Assembly (NCBI GenBank): GCA_963788145.1
Contig: CAWBFQ010000007.1
Coordinates: 496,001-560,000 of the forward strand
DNA: 64,000 nt
Source of the DNA: UTCFX2 sp963788145
GTDB lineage: Bacteria; Chloroflexota; Anaerolineae; Anaerolineales; UBA4823
Direction: 5' to 3'
Part shown: positions 35,805 through 43,856 of the stretch, piece by piece
Numbering within the stretch: the first letter of the stretch is position 1
Layout: each line of letters starts with the position of its first letter
Program-made: the position numbers and the translations under genes
Notes under the pieces: generated by a model
What the model was told of the DNA's origin: nothing
Databases searched by the model: none
What the model saw: only the letters and a program-made list of their open reading frames with translations

Positions 35805-36987
35805 TTGAACTTTGTCTATTTTTCGCCGCATTTCCCACCGAATTACCAGCAGTTTTGCCTGAACTTGCATCACCTTGGGGCGAATGTGCTTGGACTGGCG
35901 GATGAGCCTTATGAGTTGCTGCGTCCAGAGTTGCAGCATGCCCTAACAGAATATTATCGCGTGAACGATATGCACAATTACGATGAGCTTGTGCGCGCTC
36001 TGGGCTATTTCACCCACCACTATGGCAAGCTTGACCGAATTGATTCGCATAATGAATATTGGCTGGAGACCGAAGCCAGCTTGCGTACGGATTTCAATAT
36101 CCCCGGTTTAAAAACCGATGAGATCGCCCGCGTCAAGCGAAAATCCCTGATGAAGAAAATATTCAACCAGGCCGGAGTGAAAGCAGCCCGCGGTCAGGTT
36201 GTTCATACGCTGTCTCAGGCTAAGAAGCTGGTCAACGAGACGGGTTATCCGTTGGTTGCCAAACCAGATATCGGGGTAGGCGCTGCCAGGACCTATAAGA
36301 TCCATGATTTGGATGAACTCAAGGCCTTTATTGAAACCAAACCACCCATCGACTATATCCTGGAAGAATTTATCCAGGGGTCAATCTGTTCATTTGACGG
36401 GCTGACCGACCAGGATGGCAATTTGGTCTTCTACACCGCTCACGAATATAGTGAAGGTGTGATGGAAGCGGTCAATAACGACCTGCTGATTTATTACTAT
36501 TCTTTGCGCCAGATCCCCGCAGACCTGGAAGAGTGCCGGGCGCAAGGTGCTCAAGGCCTATGGCGTGCGCGAGCGGTTCTTTCACTTCGAATTCTTTCGC
36601 ACCTTCAAAGACCAGGAGATTGTCGCATTGGAGGTGAACATGCGTCCACCTGGCGGTATGACCACCGATATGTTCAACTTTGCGAACGACATCGATATCT
36701 ACAAAGAATGGGCGTATGTGGTCATGCATAACCGTTTTACGGCGGAATACAGCCGAAAGTACCACTGCGCCTATATCGGGCGTAAATTCAACCGCCGTTA
36801 TGCACACCTGCATGAAGAAATCCTCCGTGAGCTGGGCGGTAATATCATCCACCATGAATCTGTCAGCGGCGTCTTCAGCGCCGCCCTCGGTGATTACGGC
36901 TACCTGGTGCGTTCGCCCGAATTGAGCGAGATCCACGCCATGGCCGAATTCATCTCATCAAATGGAGTAATATCTTATGCACGTTGA
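35805..36987 (+). CDS. ATP-grasp ligase, reading frame broken by one base
   Basis: A carboxylate-amine/thiol ligase-like ATP-grasp protein of about 393 residues when repaired. The N-terminus MNFVYFSPHFPPNYQQF comes from a TTG at 35805, set by AGGAGG 9 bases upstream. The ATP-grasp core has GYPLVAKPDIGVGA, YILEEFIQG and later EVNMRPPGG with the metal-binding Glu and Asn. The frame is lost at 36531-36540; an extra C in TGCCGGGCGC rejoins GRKVLKAYGVRERF. Its end overlaps the esterase start, so both are translated from one message. The substrate is unknown. Confidence 0.82.
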
Positions 36988-37717
36988 GCACCATCAATGG
37001 TGGAGCCCCAGCCTGAACCAGGACATGGAGCTGAAAATCTACGGCCACTATGGCAAGCCAGTGGTTGTGTTCCCCGCTCAAAGTGGTCGCTTTTTCGATT
37101 ATGAAGGTTTTGGAATGGTCGATGCGATCCAGGGTTCGATCGATTCAGGCAAGATCAAGCTGTTTGCGGTGGATAGCGTCGATGCTCAATCCTGGGCGAA
37201 TTGGGATGCGCACCCGGCTGACCGCGCCCGCCGACATGAAGACTATGACCGCTATATCTGCAATGAATTAGCGCCCTTTATTCGCCAGCAGTGTGGGGAT
37301 TACCAGGGCAAATTTCTGACAACCGGGTGCAGCATGGGCGCCTATCATGCTGCGAATTTCTTCTTCCGCCATCCGGATATCTTTGACGGTGTGATCGCGA
37401 TCAGCGGGTTATACCAGTTAGGCATGTTCGTCGGTGATTATATGGATGATCTGGTTTACTTCAACTCTCCCTTGTCTTATCTGCCCAATATGAACGATCC
37501 CTGGTATCTCGACCAGTACCGCCAGAGCAACATCATCGTCTGCTGCGGGCAGGGCGCCTGGGAAGACGCTATGCTGGCTGACACATTGGCCCTAAAGACC
37601 GTGCTGGAAGCTAAGGGCATCCCGGCCTGGATCGATATCTGGGGGCAGGATGTCAACCATGATTGGCCATGGTGGCGCAAGATGATGCCGCATTTCTTTG
37701 CTCATTTGGGGCTATAG
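36977..37717 (+). CDS. Esterase-family alpha/beta hydrolase
   Basis: A 246-residue protein of the esterase D/PF00756 type. The nucleophile is in TTGCSMGAYHAAN (GxSxG as GCSMG), the strand before it is cytoplasmic in style with no signal peptide, and HDWPWWRKMMP holds the catalytic His. It overlaps the ATP-grasp gene by 11 bases, which argues that the two act on the same small molecule. Confidence 0.82.
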   Translation: MHVEHHQWWSPSLNQDMELKIYGHYGKPVVVFPAQSGRFFDYEGFGMVDAIQGSIDSGKIKLFAVDSVDAQSWANWDAHPADRARRHEDYDRYICNELAPFIRQQCGDYQGKFLTTGCSMGAYHAANFFFRHPDIFDGVIAISGLYQLGMFVGDYMDDLVYFNSPLSYLPNMNDPWYLDQYRQSNIIVCCGQGAWEDAMLADTLALKTVLEAKGIPAWIDIWGQDVNHDWPWWRKMMPHFFAHLGL

Positions 37718-37792
37718 ATCCTGGGAGAGTTTGGTGAGTTTCTTATTCCTCTGGTTGGAGGATGTGAACCATCCGCTGAGTTGAAGATTCTG

Positions 37793-37821
37793 TTGACTCC
37801 GGGGAGTGCGCATGATAGAAT
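37793..37821 (+). promoter_or_regulatory. Promoter of tRNA-Lys
   Basis: TTGACT (37793-37798) and TAGAAT (37816-37821) are 17 bases apart; the tRNA starts 17 bases after the -10. Confidence 0.7.
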
Positions 37822-37838
37822 GCAATCCGCAACAAAAT

Positions 37839-37910
37839 GGGCGCGTAGCTCAATGGTAGAGCAGTGGCCTTTTAAGCCATTGGTTAAGGGTTCGATCCCC
37901 TTCGCGCTCA
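37839..37910 (+). tRNA. tRNA-Lys (UUU)
   Basis: GGGCGCG pairs with CGCGCTC with one G-T pair. The anticodon stem GTGGC/GCCAT encloses CTTTTAA with anticodon TTT. The T arm is GGGTTCGATCCCC. Discriminator A. Confidence 0.95.
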
Positions 37911-37970
37911 CAGACAAAACCAGATGATGGGGGATATGGATGATGGATACCAGATCCATGGAGGTCATCG

Positions 37971-39008
37971 ATGACATTACATGCTGAGATCTTTGAACAG
38001 GTGGATGTTCTGGCGCGGCTGCTGAATAACCAGATGATCCTGATTGACGGAATCGCCCGCCAGATCGAGCGCATCGGGCCGGGGTATGTCTTCCTGGCGG
38101 CGCGGGGTACTTCGGATAACGCAGGCCGGTATGCTAATTACTTGTGGGGATCGATGAATGGTTTGCCGGTGGCTTTGGCGACCCCCTCTTTGTTTACTTA
38201 CTTTCAACGACCGCCCAGGCTGAAGGGAGCGCTGGTAGTGGGGGTATCCCAATCCGGGCAGTCGCCGGATATCGTCAGCGTGCTGGCAGAGGGGCGCAAG
38301 CAGGGCTGCGCGACGCTGGCGATCACCAACGATCCGGTTTCGCCGCTGGCAGGCGTGGCCGATTTTGTGATCGATATCCAGGCTGGAGATGAGAAGGCAG
38401 TAGCGGCGACGAAAACCTATACAGCCGAGCTGATGGTGATTGCGATGCTCTCGGCGGCGCTGAAACGAGATGCAGAGCAGCGCAATTTGCTGGAGTATGT
38501 CCCGGGGTGGGCCGCGCAGGCGCTGGATCAAGATGACCAGATTGCCCAGATGGTCGAGCGCTATCGATATATGAGCCGCTGTGTGGTGATCGGGCGGGGA
38601 TACAATTATGCAACAGCATTCGAATGGTCGCTCAAGCTCAAGGAATTGTCGTATGTGATGGCAGATCCATATTCATCCGCCGACTTTCTGCATGGGCCGA
38701 TTGCAATGATCGATCAGGGCTTTCCGGTATTGGCGGTGAACCCTGGCGGAAAGGTTTATACCGAAGGGCTGGCGCTTTTAGAGCGATTGAGGAATGAACT
38801 ATCGGCGGAATTGGTGGTGATTTCGGATCAAGAGCAAGCGCTCAGCTATGCCCAAACGCCGCTGCGCCTTCCGACAGGCATCCCTGAGTGGTTGACCCCC
38901 CTGACGGCGATTTTGCCGGCCCAACTATTTGCTTATCACTTGACCCGCGCCAAGGGATTCGATGCGGAGTCGCCGAGGGTGATCCGCAAAGTGACGGAAA
39001 CACGCTAA
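37971..39008 (+). CDS. SIS-domain sugar isomerase/deaminase (GlmS C-terminal-like)
   Basis: A 345-residue tandem SIS protein without the glutaminase half of GlmS. It has FLAARGTSDNAGRYANYL, VGVSQSGQSPDIVSVL (phosphosugar-binding Ser cluster), a TKTYTAELMV stretch and, in the second SIS, VVIGRGYNYATAFEWSLKLKE split here by its Glu, then DFLHGPIAMI. This set matches glucosamine-6-phosphate deaminase/isomerase-like AgaS/NagB-II proteins. It is probably an amino-sugar phosphate enzyme of the cytoplasm. Confidence 0.85.
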   Translation: MTLHAEIFEQVDVLARLLNNQMILIDGIARQIERIGPGYVFLAARGTSDNAGRYANYLWGSMNGLPVALATPSLFTYFQRPPRLKGALVVGVSQSGQSPDIVSVLAEGRKQGCATLAITNDPVSPLAGVADFVIDIQAGDEKAVAATKTYTAELMVIAMLSAALKRDAEQRNLLEYVPGWAAQALDQDDQIAQMVERYRYMSRCVVIGRGYNYATAFEWSLKLKELSYVMADPYSSADFLHGPIAMIDQGFPVLAVNPGGKVYTEGLALLERLRNELSAELVVISDQEQALSYAQTPLRLPTGIPEWLTPLTAILPAQLFAYHLTRAKGFDAESPRVIRKVTETR

Positions 39009-39061
39009 TTTTAAACCTCCGTTGAAAGACGGTTGAAAGCAAGACGAGGGTTACCCTGTTT

Positions 39062-39559
39062 ATGGCAGAAGATAAAGTTGAAGCAGAGATTGGGCGCTGG
39101 TTAAAGCAGAAGGGTTTAAAACTGGCGACGGCAGAGTCGTGCACCGGGGGATTGATTGGGCACCGGATCACCAATATCCCCGGTTCTTCAGAGTATTTCT
39201 TGGGTGGGGTGGTTTCTTATGCCTATGAAGCCAAGGTGAAGCTGTTGGGGGTGCGCTGGGAGACATTGCAGAAATTCGGGGCAGTAAGCCGCGAGACGGT
39301 GATCGAGATGGCCACAGGTGTGCGGGAAGTAATGGCGGCGGATATCGGCATTGCTGTGAGCGGGATTGCCGGACCCGGCGGCGGTATGCCCACCAAGCCG
39401 GTTGGATACACCTGGATTGGGTTGAGCGCGGCGGGCGTGGAGTTTGCCCGATCCTATTATTTCTCGGGAGAGCGCACCCAGATCAAAGAACAGGCAGCCG
39501 AACAGGCGCTGAGGTTGCTGTTGGACTACTTGGCGCTTGAGACAGAAGGCAGGTCATGA
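39062..39559 (+). CDS. pncC: Nicotinamide-nucleotide amidase (CinA C-terminal domain)
   Basis: A 165-residue stand-alone CinA C-terminal domain that deamidates NMN to recycle NAD. Diagnostic stretches: LATAESCTGGLIGHRIT, YFLGGVVSYAYEAK, FGAVSRET and GIAGPGGGMPTKPVGYTW. The N-terminal MoCF domain of full CinA is absent. It overlaps the small gene that follows (ATGA). Confidence 0.93.
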   Translation: MAEDKVEAEIGRWLKQKGLKLATAESCTGGLIGHRITNIPGSSEYFLGGVVSYAYEAKVKLLGVRWETLQKFGAVSRETVIEMATGVREVMAADIGIAVSGIAGPGGGMPTKPVGYTWIGLSAAGVEFARSYYFSGERTQIKEQAAEQALRLLLDYLALETEGRS

Positions 39560-39816
39560 TGAGTGAACGGATGGAGCCGGTGGATGTAATCGCTCGGTTT
39601 GATGATCAAGGCCAGGCGCACCCGCTGCAATTTGTATGGGATGGTGGGACCTACCTGATTGAGGCGGTGGGTCGGCGCTGGGATGACGAGGCTGGGCGGC
39701 ATATGTTGGTGATGGCGCCGTCGGGAGATGTGTTGGAGCTGGTTTTTCAAGCAGCAGAAGGGCGCTGGTATCTCAACAGGAATGCAAGATTTGAAAAGAA
39801 GGTCTTATCTTCCTAG
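39556..39816 (+). CDS. Small hypothetical protein
   Basis: An 86-residue protein that I do not recognise by name. It reads as a compact beta-rich fold (PLQFVWDGGTYLIEAVGRRW, ELVFQAAEGRWYLNR), reminiscent of small DUF proteins that form a beta-barrel. Translation is coupled to pncC by an ATGA overlap, which supports it being real. Starting from ATG 39559 is also possible. Confidence 0.7.
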   Translation: MMSERMEPVDVIARFDDQGQAHPLQFVWDGGTYLIEAVGRRWDDEAGRHMLVMAPSGDVLELVFQAAEGRWYLNRNARFEKKVLSS

Positions 39817-39907
39817 TCATAAACTGGTAAAATGAAAACGTCCTTAATTGTATTTCAAAGCTGGCGCATACCAGCGGTATTTCAACAATTTGTCAAGGAG
39901 GTTTGTG

Positions 39908-40582
39908 ATGGAGTTCGGTAAGGCATTTTCTTTCCCATTTGAAGACCAGGACTGGATTAAGAAACTCGGGATTGCTGGGTTGCTTCTCCTCGTCCCTATC
40001 CTGGGCACTCTGGTCGTTGCAGGCTGGGCGATCGAGGTGACCCGCCGTGTCATCCTAAGAGACCCGCAGCCTATGCCAGATTGGAGCAATTTTGGCGATT
40101 ATATTATGAAGGGCTTGCAGATGTGGGTGATTGGTTTCGTTTACTCACTGCCGCTCATCCTGGTATCTGCCTGTTCGCAAGGCGCTACGTTCTTCATGCA
40201 AGATAGCAGCACAAGTGATCAAACGATGATGACCGCGTTAGCAGTTCTCACTGCCTGCTTTGCCTGCGTAACGATCCTATATGGGATTTTCATCGGCTTC
40301 ATAATTCCGGCGGCTTTTGCCCGATTTGCGGTAACGGGTCAGATGGGCGCAGCTTTCCGCTTTGGTGAAGTGCTGGCGTTGGTGCGGGCAGCTCCGGCGG
40401 CTTATCTGATTGTGCTGTTGGGGAGTATTGTGGCTAGCCTGGTTGGATCGCTGGGTATTATATTGTGTGTGATCGGCGTTGTGTTCACCTATGCCTATGC
40501 GATGGTGATCAATGCTCACCTGTGGGGGCAGGCCTATCGTATTGCTTCGCCTGATCCGGGCGGAATGCAGCAGACTTTCTAA
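39908..40582 (+). CDS. DUF4013 membrane protein
   Basis: A 224-residue protein with about five to six membrane helices and the DUF4013 start (FPFEDQDWIKKLGIAGLL) and PMPDWSNFGDYIMKGLQ motif. The function of the family is unknown; it is common in Chloroflexota and archaea. The ATG at 39908 follows AAGGAGG; a frame from 39848 is longer but has no such site. Confidence 0.85.
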   Translation: MEFGKAFSFPFEDQDWIKKLGIAGLLLLVPILGTLVVAGWAIEVTRRVILRDPQPMPDWSNFGDYIMKGLQMWVIGFVYSLPLILVSACSQGATFFMQDSSTSDQTMMTALAVLTACFACVTILYGIFIGFIIPAAFARFAVTGQMGAAFRFGEVLALVRAAPAAYLIVLLGSIVASLVGSLGIILCVIGVVFTYAYAMVINAHLWGQAYRIASPDPGGMQQTF

Positions 40583-40597
40583 CAATTATATAAACAG

Positions 40598-40638
40598 AAA
40601 AGGGGTTTGCACTAGGGTCGGAGGCAAACCCCTTTTTT
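40598..40638. terminator. Bidirectional terminator between the DUF4013 gene and metG
   Basis: AAAAGGGGTTTGC pairs with GCAAACCCCTTTTTT across about 14 bases; T-runs follow on both strands, so it can serve both convergent genes. Confidence 0.9.
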
Positions 40639-40640
40639 AG

Positions 40641-42425
40641 TTAACCCAGGCGAGAGCGTTCCTCTTCCGCAACGGATGGCTCTAGCTTACGGAAGAGCGG
40701 TTCTGGCTGGTTGAGGGCCTGACCGGGCGGCAATTGGCTCGGTTCCCAGGCAGTCGGGAGCGGGGCCGGTTTGTAACGTAAAACGGTATGCTGGCCGAGA
40801 TCATCCTGGCGGGTATCGACGAACTGCGTCCCGAAGATTGATCCGGTGTAACCCAGGAAGGTGTGCAGGCGCTCGCAGGTGAAGGGCAGGATTGGGGCAA
40901 ACAAAATCTTAAGCGAGTTGATGGCGCGCAAGGCGGTATAGATCGTCTTGGCTGCGGCAGCCTTATCCCGTTTAATCTCACTCCAGGGAGCGGCATGGTC
41001 GAGGTATTTGTTGACCTCAGTAGCCAGGCGGAGCGCTTCACCCAGGGCGGCGCGCAGGTGGACCGCTTCAAAGTAATTCCCCACGCTCTCGAAACCCGCC
41101 TCAACCGTCTCCAGTATTTGTAAATCTTCGGGTCGCAGTTCGCCTGGTTCAGGCGGCACATGTCCATCCCAGTTCTTGTTAGCGAACGAGAGGACGCGGT
41201 TGGCCAGGTTGCCCCAGGTGGCGACCAACTCATCGTTGTTGCGGCGAACGAAGTCACTCCAATCCCAATCGGTATCTTTGCTCTCGGGCATATTGACGGT
41301 CAGGTAATATCGGAGGGGATCCGGGTCGTAGCGGCTGAGAAAATCTTGACCCCAGACAGCCCAGTTGCGGCTGCCCGAAATTTTCTGGCCTTCCAGGTTC
41401 ATGAATTCATTGGCGGGCACGTCATGCGGCAGGGTCAGGTGGGTGTTGCTGCAACCGGCGAAAAGCTCTCCAAACCATTGCCCGGCGCCGATCAGTTGAG
41501 CCGGCCAGATCACGGCGTGGAAGGGGATGTTATCTTTGCCGATGAAATAGTAGGCGCGGGCTTGCGGGTCGAACCACCAATCCTGCCAGGCTTCGGGTTG
41601 GTCGTTGATTTGGGCCCATTCAACAGCCGCAGAAAGGTAGCCGATCACCGCTTCGAACCAGACATAAAGGCATTTGCCATCCCAACCGGGAACGGGGACA
41701 GGGATGCCCCAATCCAGGTCGCGGGTGATGGCGCGTCCGTGCAGTCCATCTGCCAGGATTTGACCGAGCGATTGACGCAGCACGTTGGGCCGCCAATAAT
41801 CTTCCCGCTGGTGCAAAAATTCGACGATGGCTGGTTCGAGGGCGCCCAGGTCGAGATAGAAATGCTCGGTATCGCGCAACTCTGGGGTGGAGCCATCCAT
41901 CTTGGAGCGTGGGTTGATCAACTGGGTGGCATCCAGCAGGCTGCCGCAACCATCGCATTGATCGCCGCGCGCATTCTCATAACCACAGATATAACAAGTC
42001 CCTTCGACATAGCGGTCCGGCAGGAAACGTCCCTGAGAGGAGGCGTACCATTGGGTCTGGCGCTCGGTATAAAGGTAATGGTTTTTCTGTAAGCCCAGGA
42101 AAATATCCTGGGATACCTTAAAGTGGTTCTTGGTGTGGGTGCTGGTGAATAAATCATAGCTCAAGCCGAGCTTTTGAAAGAGGTCGATGAACCCGGCATG
42201 GAACTTTTGATACACCAGAACCGGAGTGGTTTCTTCGGCGTCAGCCCGAACGGTAACCGGCGTGCCATGAGCGTCTGAGCCCGAAACCATGATGACCCGG
42301 TCGCCAACCAGACGGTGATAACGGGCAAAAATATCTGCCGGCAGGTAAGAGCCGGTGATATTACCGACATGGATTTCGGAATTGGCGTATGGCCATGCAA
42401 CTGCGACCAGGATATTTTTTGACAT
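40641..42425 (-). CDS. metG: Methionyl-tRNA synthetase
   Basis: A 594-residue class I synthetase that charges tRNA-Met. The HIGH-type motif is EIHVGN near residue 20, a zinc knuckle reads CYICG...CDGCG (about 143-161), and the KMSKS-type loop is GQKISGS (about 350). GKDNIPFHAVIWPA and NLANRVLSF are also typical. There is no C-terminal tRNA-binding OB domain. Expression appears to be set by the attenuator in its leader. AGGAGA precedes the ATG. Confidence 0.95.
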   Translation of the reverse strand: MSKNILVAVAWPYANSEIHVGNITGSYLPADIFARYHRLVGDRVIMVSGSDAHGTPVTVRADAEETTPVLVYQKFHAGFIDLFQKLGLSYDLFTSTHTKNHFKVSQDIFLGLQKNHYLYTERQTQWYASSQGRFLPDRYVEGTCYICGYENARGDQCDGCGSLLDATQLINPRSKMDGSTPELRDTEHFYLDLGALEPAIVEFLHQREDYWRPNVLRQSLGQILADGLHGRAITRDLDWGIPVPVPGWDGKCLYVWFEAVIGYLSAAVEWAQINDQPEAWQDWWFDPQARAYYFIGKDNIPFHAVIWPAQLIGAGQWFGELFAGCSNTHLTLPHDVPANEFMNLEGQKISGSRNWAVWGQDFLSRYDPDPLRYYLTVNMPESKDTDWDWSDFVRRNNDELVATWGNLANRVLSFANKNWDGHVPPEPGELRPEDLQILETVEAGFESVGNYFEAVHLRAALGEALRLATEVNKYLDHAAPWSEIKRDKAAAAKTIYTALRAINSLKILFAPILPFTCERLHTFLGYTGSIFGTQFVDTRQDDLGQHTVLRYKPAPLPTAWEPSQLPPGQALNQPEPLFRKLEPSVAEEERSRLG

Positions 42426-42451
42426 TTCAGATCTCCTAATAATTTCTACAA

Positions 42452-42487
42452 GAATAAAACAGGCTGCCCATGTCTGGACAGCCTGCC
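42452..42487 (-). terminator. metG attenuator terminator (segments 3:4)
   Basis: On the minus strand AGGCTGTCC and GGGCAGCCT form a 9-bp stem with one G-U pair and a 6-base loop, followed by GTTTTATTC. It lies 27 bases before the metG start. Confidence 0.82.
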
Positions 42488-42543
42488 AGTGATTTGGAAG
42501 AAAATGGTCAGTTCGAATTTATCCTCCAGAAAGGCTGCCCTTT

Positions 42544-42627
42544 TCAGGCATGAGAGAAGATGGCCATGTTGCACATCATAGCCATTGAATAACGAACAAT
42601 GATTTTGCTCGACACGACGAGGGTCAT
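42544..42627 (-). CDS. metG leader peptide, Met-rich, 27 residues
   Basis: A 27-codon frame starts with ATG at 42627, preceded at 9 bases by GAAAGG, and ends with TGA at 42546-42544. Codons 15, 17, 18 and 21 are AUG (peptide segment MAMMCNM), so four of seven consecutive codons call for methionine. The product itself is probably not needed; translation of it would measure charged tRNA-Met. The frame, ribosome site, stop position and overlap with the attenuator segments all fit the trpL/pheM design. Confidence 0.8.
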   Translation of the reverse strand: MTLVVSSKIIVRYSMAMMCNMAIFSHA

Positions 42628-42660
42628 AGCAATGAGCCTTTCTGTAAGATTATGAACCGA

Positions 42661-42689
42661 AGTTTATTATCGGAGGAAGTTTTTGTCAA
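42661..42689 (-). promoter_or_regulatory. metG promoter
   Basis: On the minus strand TTGACA (42689-42684) and TAAACT (42666-42661) are spaced by 17 bases. Transcription would start near 42654, ten bases before attenuator segment 1. Confidence 0.78.
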
Positions 42690-42750
42690 GTGGGTCTTGG
42701 GCAAACAATTTATTGAAATAAGCCTCTGAAAAAGGTTCACCTGCTTCAAG

Positions 42751-42756
42751 TATAAT
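42751..42756 (+). promoter_or_regulatory. -10 box of birA
   Basis: A perfect TATAAT ends 12 bases before the birA ATG, implying a leader of only about 6 bases. No clear -35 is seen at 17 bases. It is divergent from the metG promoter. Confidence 0.5.
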
Positions 42757-42768
42757 AGTCTCAGTCTT

Positions 42769-43641
42769 ATGGATACCCAAACACTGCGACAATATCTTTC
42801 TGGCCTCCCGTTAGGAGAAATTCGCTATTTCAATCGGATTGATTCCACCAATCTGGAGGCTGCTCGTTGGGTGGATGGCGGCGCGCCTGATCTTGGGCTG
42901 GTTGCTGCTGATGAACAAACCTCCGGCAAAGGTCGCCATGGCCGCAAATGGTTTACCCCGGCTGGCTCTGCCCTGGCATTCAGCCTGATCTTGCGCCAGG
43001 CTGGAACCGTCTTTGCAGGCCCAGATCAAGAGGCGCCGATCTCTCAATCGATCATGCGTATCACCGCTTTAGGCGCCCTGGCAGTGTGTGAGGCTCTAAG
43101 CACGCATTATGACCTTCCGGCGCAGATCAAATGGCCGAATGATGTTTTGCTCCAACGCCAAAAAACTGCCGGGATTCTGGCTGAAGCCCATTGGCAAGGC
43201 GACCAACTTCATGCCATCGTGCTTGGAATTGGCATTAATATTGCATCCAATTCTGTGCCGCGGGAAGGCGGGTCGGAACAAATTCCGGCGTTGATCTTTC
43301 CTGCCACCTGTATTGAAAATGCCCTTGGATGTCCGCTGGACCGTTTCGATCTGCTTCGCCTTGTTTTGGGACATTTGCTAGCCTGGCGGACTCGCCTGGC
43401 TGAGCCAGCTTTCATTAACGCCTGGGATCAGCGCCTTGCCTTCAAGGGCGAATGGATGAACATCATCCATGATAGTGAATTACCAAATCCTGCCTACCGC
43501 CAGGGGATGCTGATTGGATTGGATGGGCAAGGCCGGCTCAGATTGCAAGATCATCTCGGCCAGGAATTTACGCTTCTCACCGGGGAGTTGCGCTTGCGCC
43601 CCGCTGAAATTGCACAAACAGCTAATGGAGATCGATCATGA
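42769..43641 (+). CDS. birA: Biotin--[acetyl-CoA-carboxylase] ligase
   Basis: A 290-residue biotin protein ligase that biotinylates BCCP. The biotin/ATP site motif is SGKGRHGRKWFTPAGSAL (about 52-69), with QIKWPNDVLL (about 122) holding the catalytic Lys and GIGINI after it. A C-terminal SH3-like domain follows. There is no N-terminal HTH, so this is the non-repressor type. It overlaps the next small gene. Confidence 0.92.
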   Translation: MDTQTLRQYLSGLPLGEIRYFNRIDSTNLEAARWVDGGAPDLGLVAADEQTSGKGRHGRKWFTPAGSALAFSLILRQAGTVFAGPDQEAPISQSIMRITALGALAVCEALSTHYDLPAQIKWPNDVLLQRQKTAGILAEAHWQGDQLHAIVLGIGINIASNSVPREGGSEQIPALIFPATCIENALGCPLDRFDLLRLVLGHLLAWRTRLAEPAFINAWDQRLAFKGEWMNIIHDSELPNPAYRQGMLIGLDGQGRLRLQDHLGQEFTLLTGELRLRPAEIAQTANGDRS

Positions 43642-43844
43642 TCGAAGATTTACGCCAACAGGTGAATTCAACTTTTGATGAAGAAGAACTGCCGCCCCCT
43701 CCGACGCCCCGTCCGGCTCGCTTCTTGGGCATGACGCCCTTTCAAACATTCTTCATTGCCCTGCTGATGCTCTTCATCACATGTCTGCTCAGCGCTTCGT
43801 GCCTGTTGGTCACCGGGCGCGTTGTACCGCCGTTTCTGTATTGA
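43638..43844 (+). CDS. Small single-span membrane protein
   Basis: A 68-residue protein that I do not recognise. An acidic, proline-rich N-terminus (EEELPPPPTPRP) precedes one membrane helix (about 35-60). Coupled to birA by an ATGA overlap, which is the main support for its reality. Confidence 0.65.
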   Translation: MIEDLRQQVNSTFDEEELPPPPTPRPARFLGMTPFQTFFIALLMLFITCLLSASCLLVTGRVVPPFLY

Positions 43845-43856
43845 TTCGGATTTGTC

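Larger units (their letters stand above)
42452..42655 (-). promoter_or_regulatory. trp-type transcription attenuator of metG
   Basis: Read on the minus strand, four segments can pair. Segment 1 (42644-42635, CAGAAAGGCT) matches segment 2 (42536-42527, AGCCTTTCTG) over 10 bases. The 5' part of segment 2 (42540-42532, GGGCAGCCT) also pairs with segment 3 (42484-42476, AGGCTGTCC). Segment 3 pairs with segment 4 (42469-42461, GGGCAGCCT) to form the terminator. The leader peptide lies between 1 and 2, with its Met codons about 25-45 bases before segment 2 and its stop 3 bases before it. Stalling at Met codons leaves 2 free for 3 (antitermination); reaching the stop masks 2, so 3:4 forms. Confidence 0.82.

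Noticed and set aside
42426..42660. T-box or SAM riboswitch upstream of metG
   Set aside because: There is no T-box antiterminator bulge sequence and none of the conserved SAM-I blocks. The Met-codon leader frame and the four-segment pairing explain the region better.
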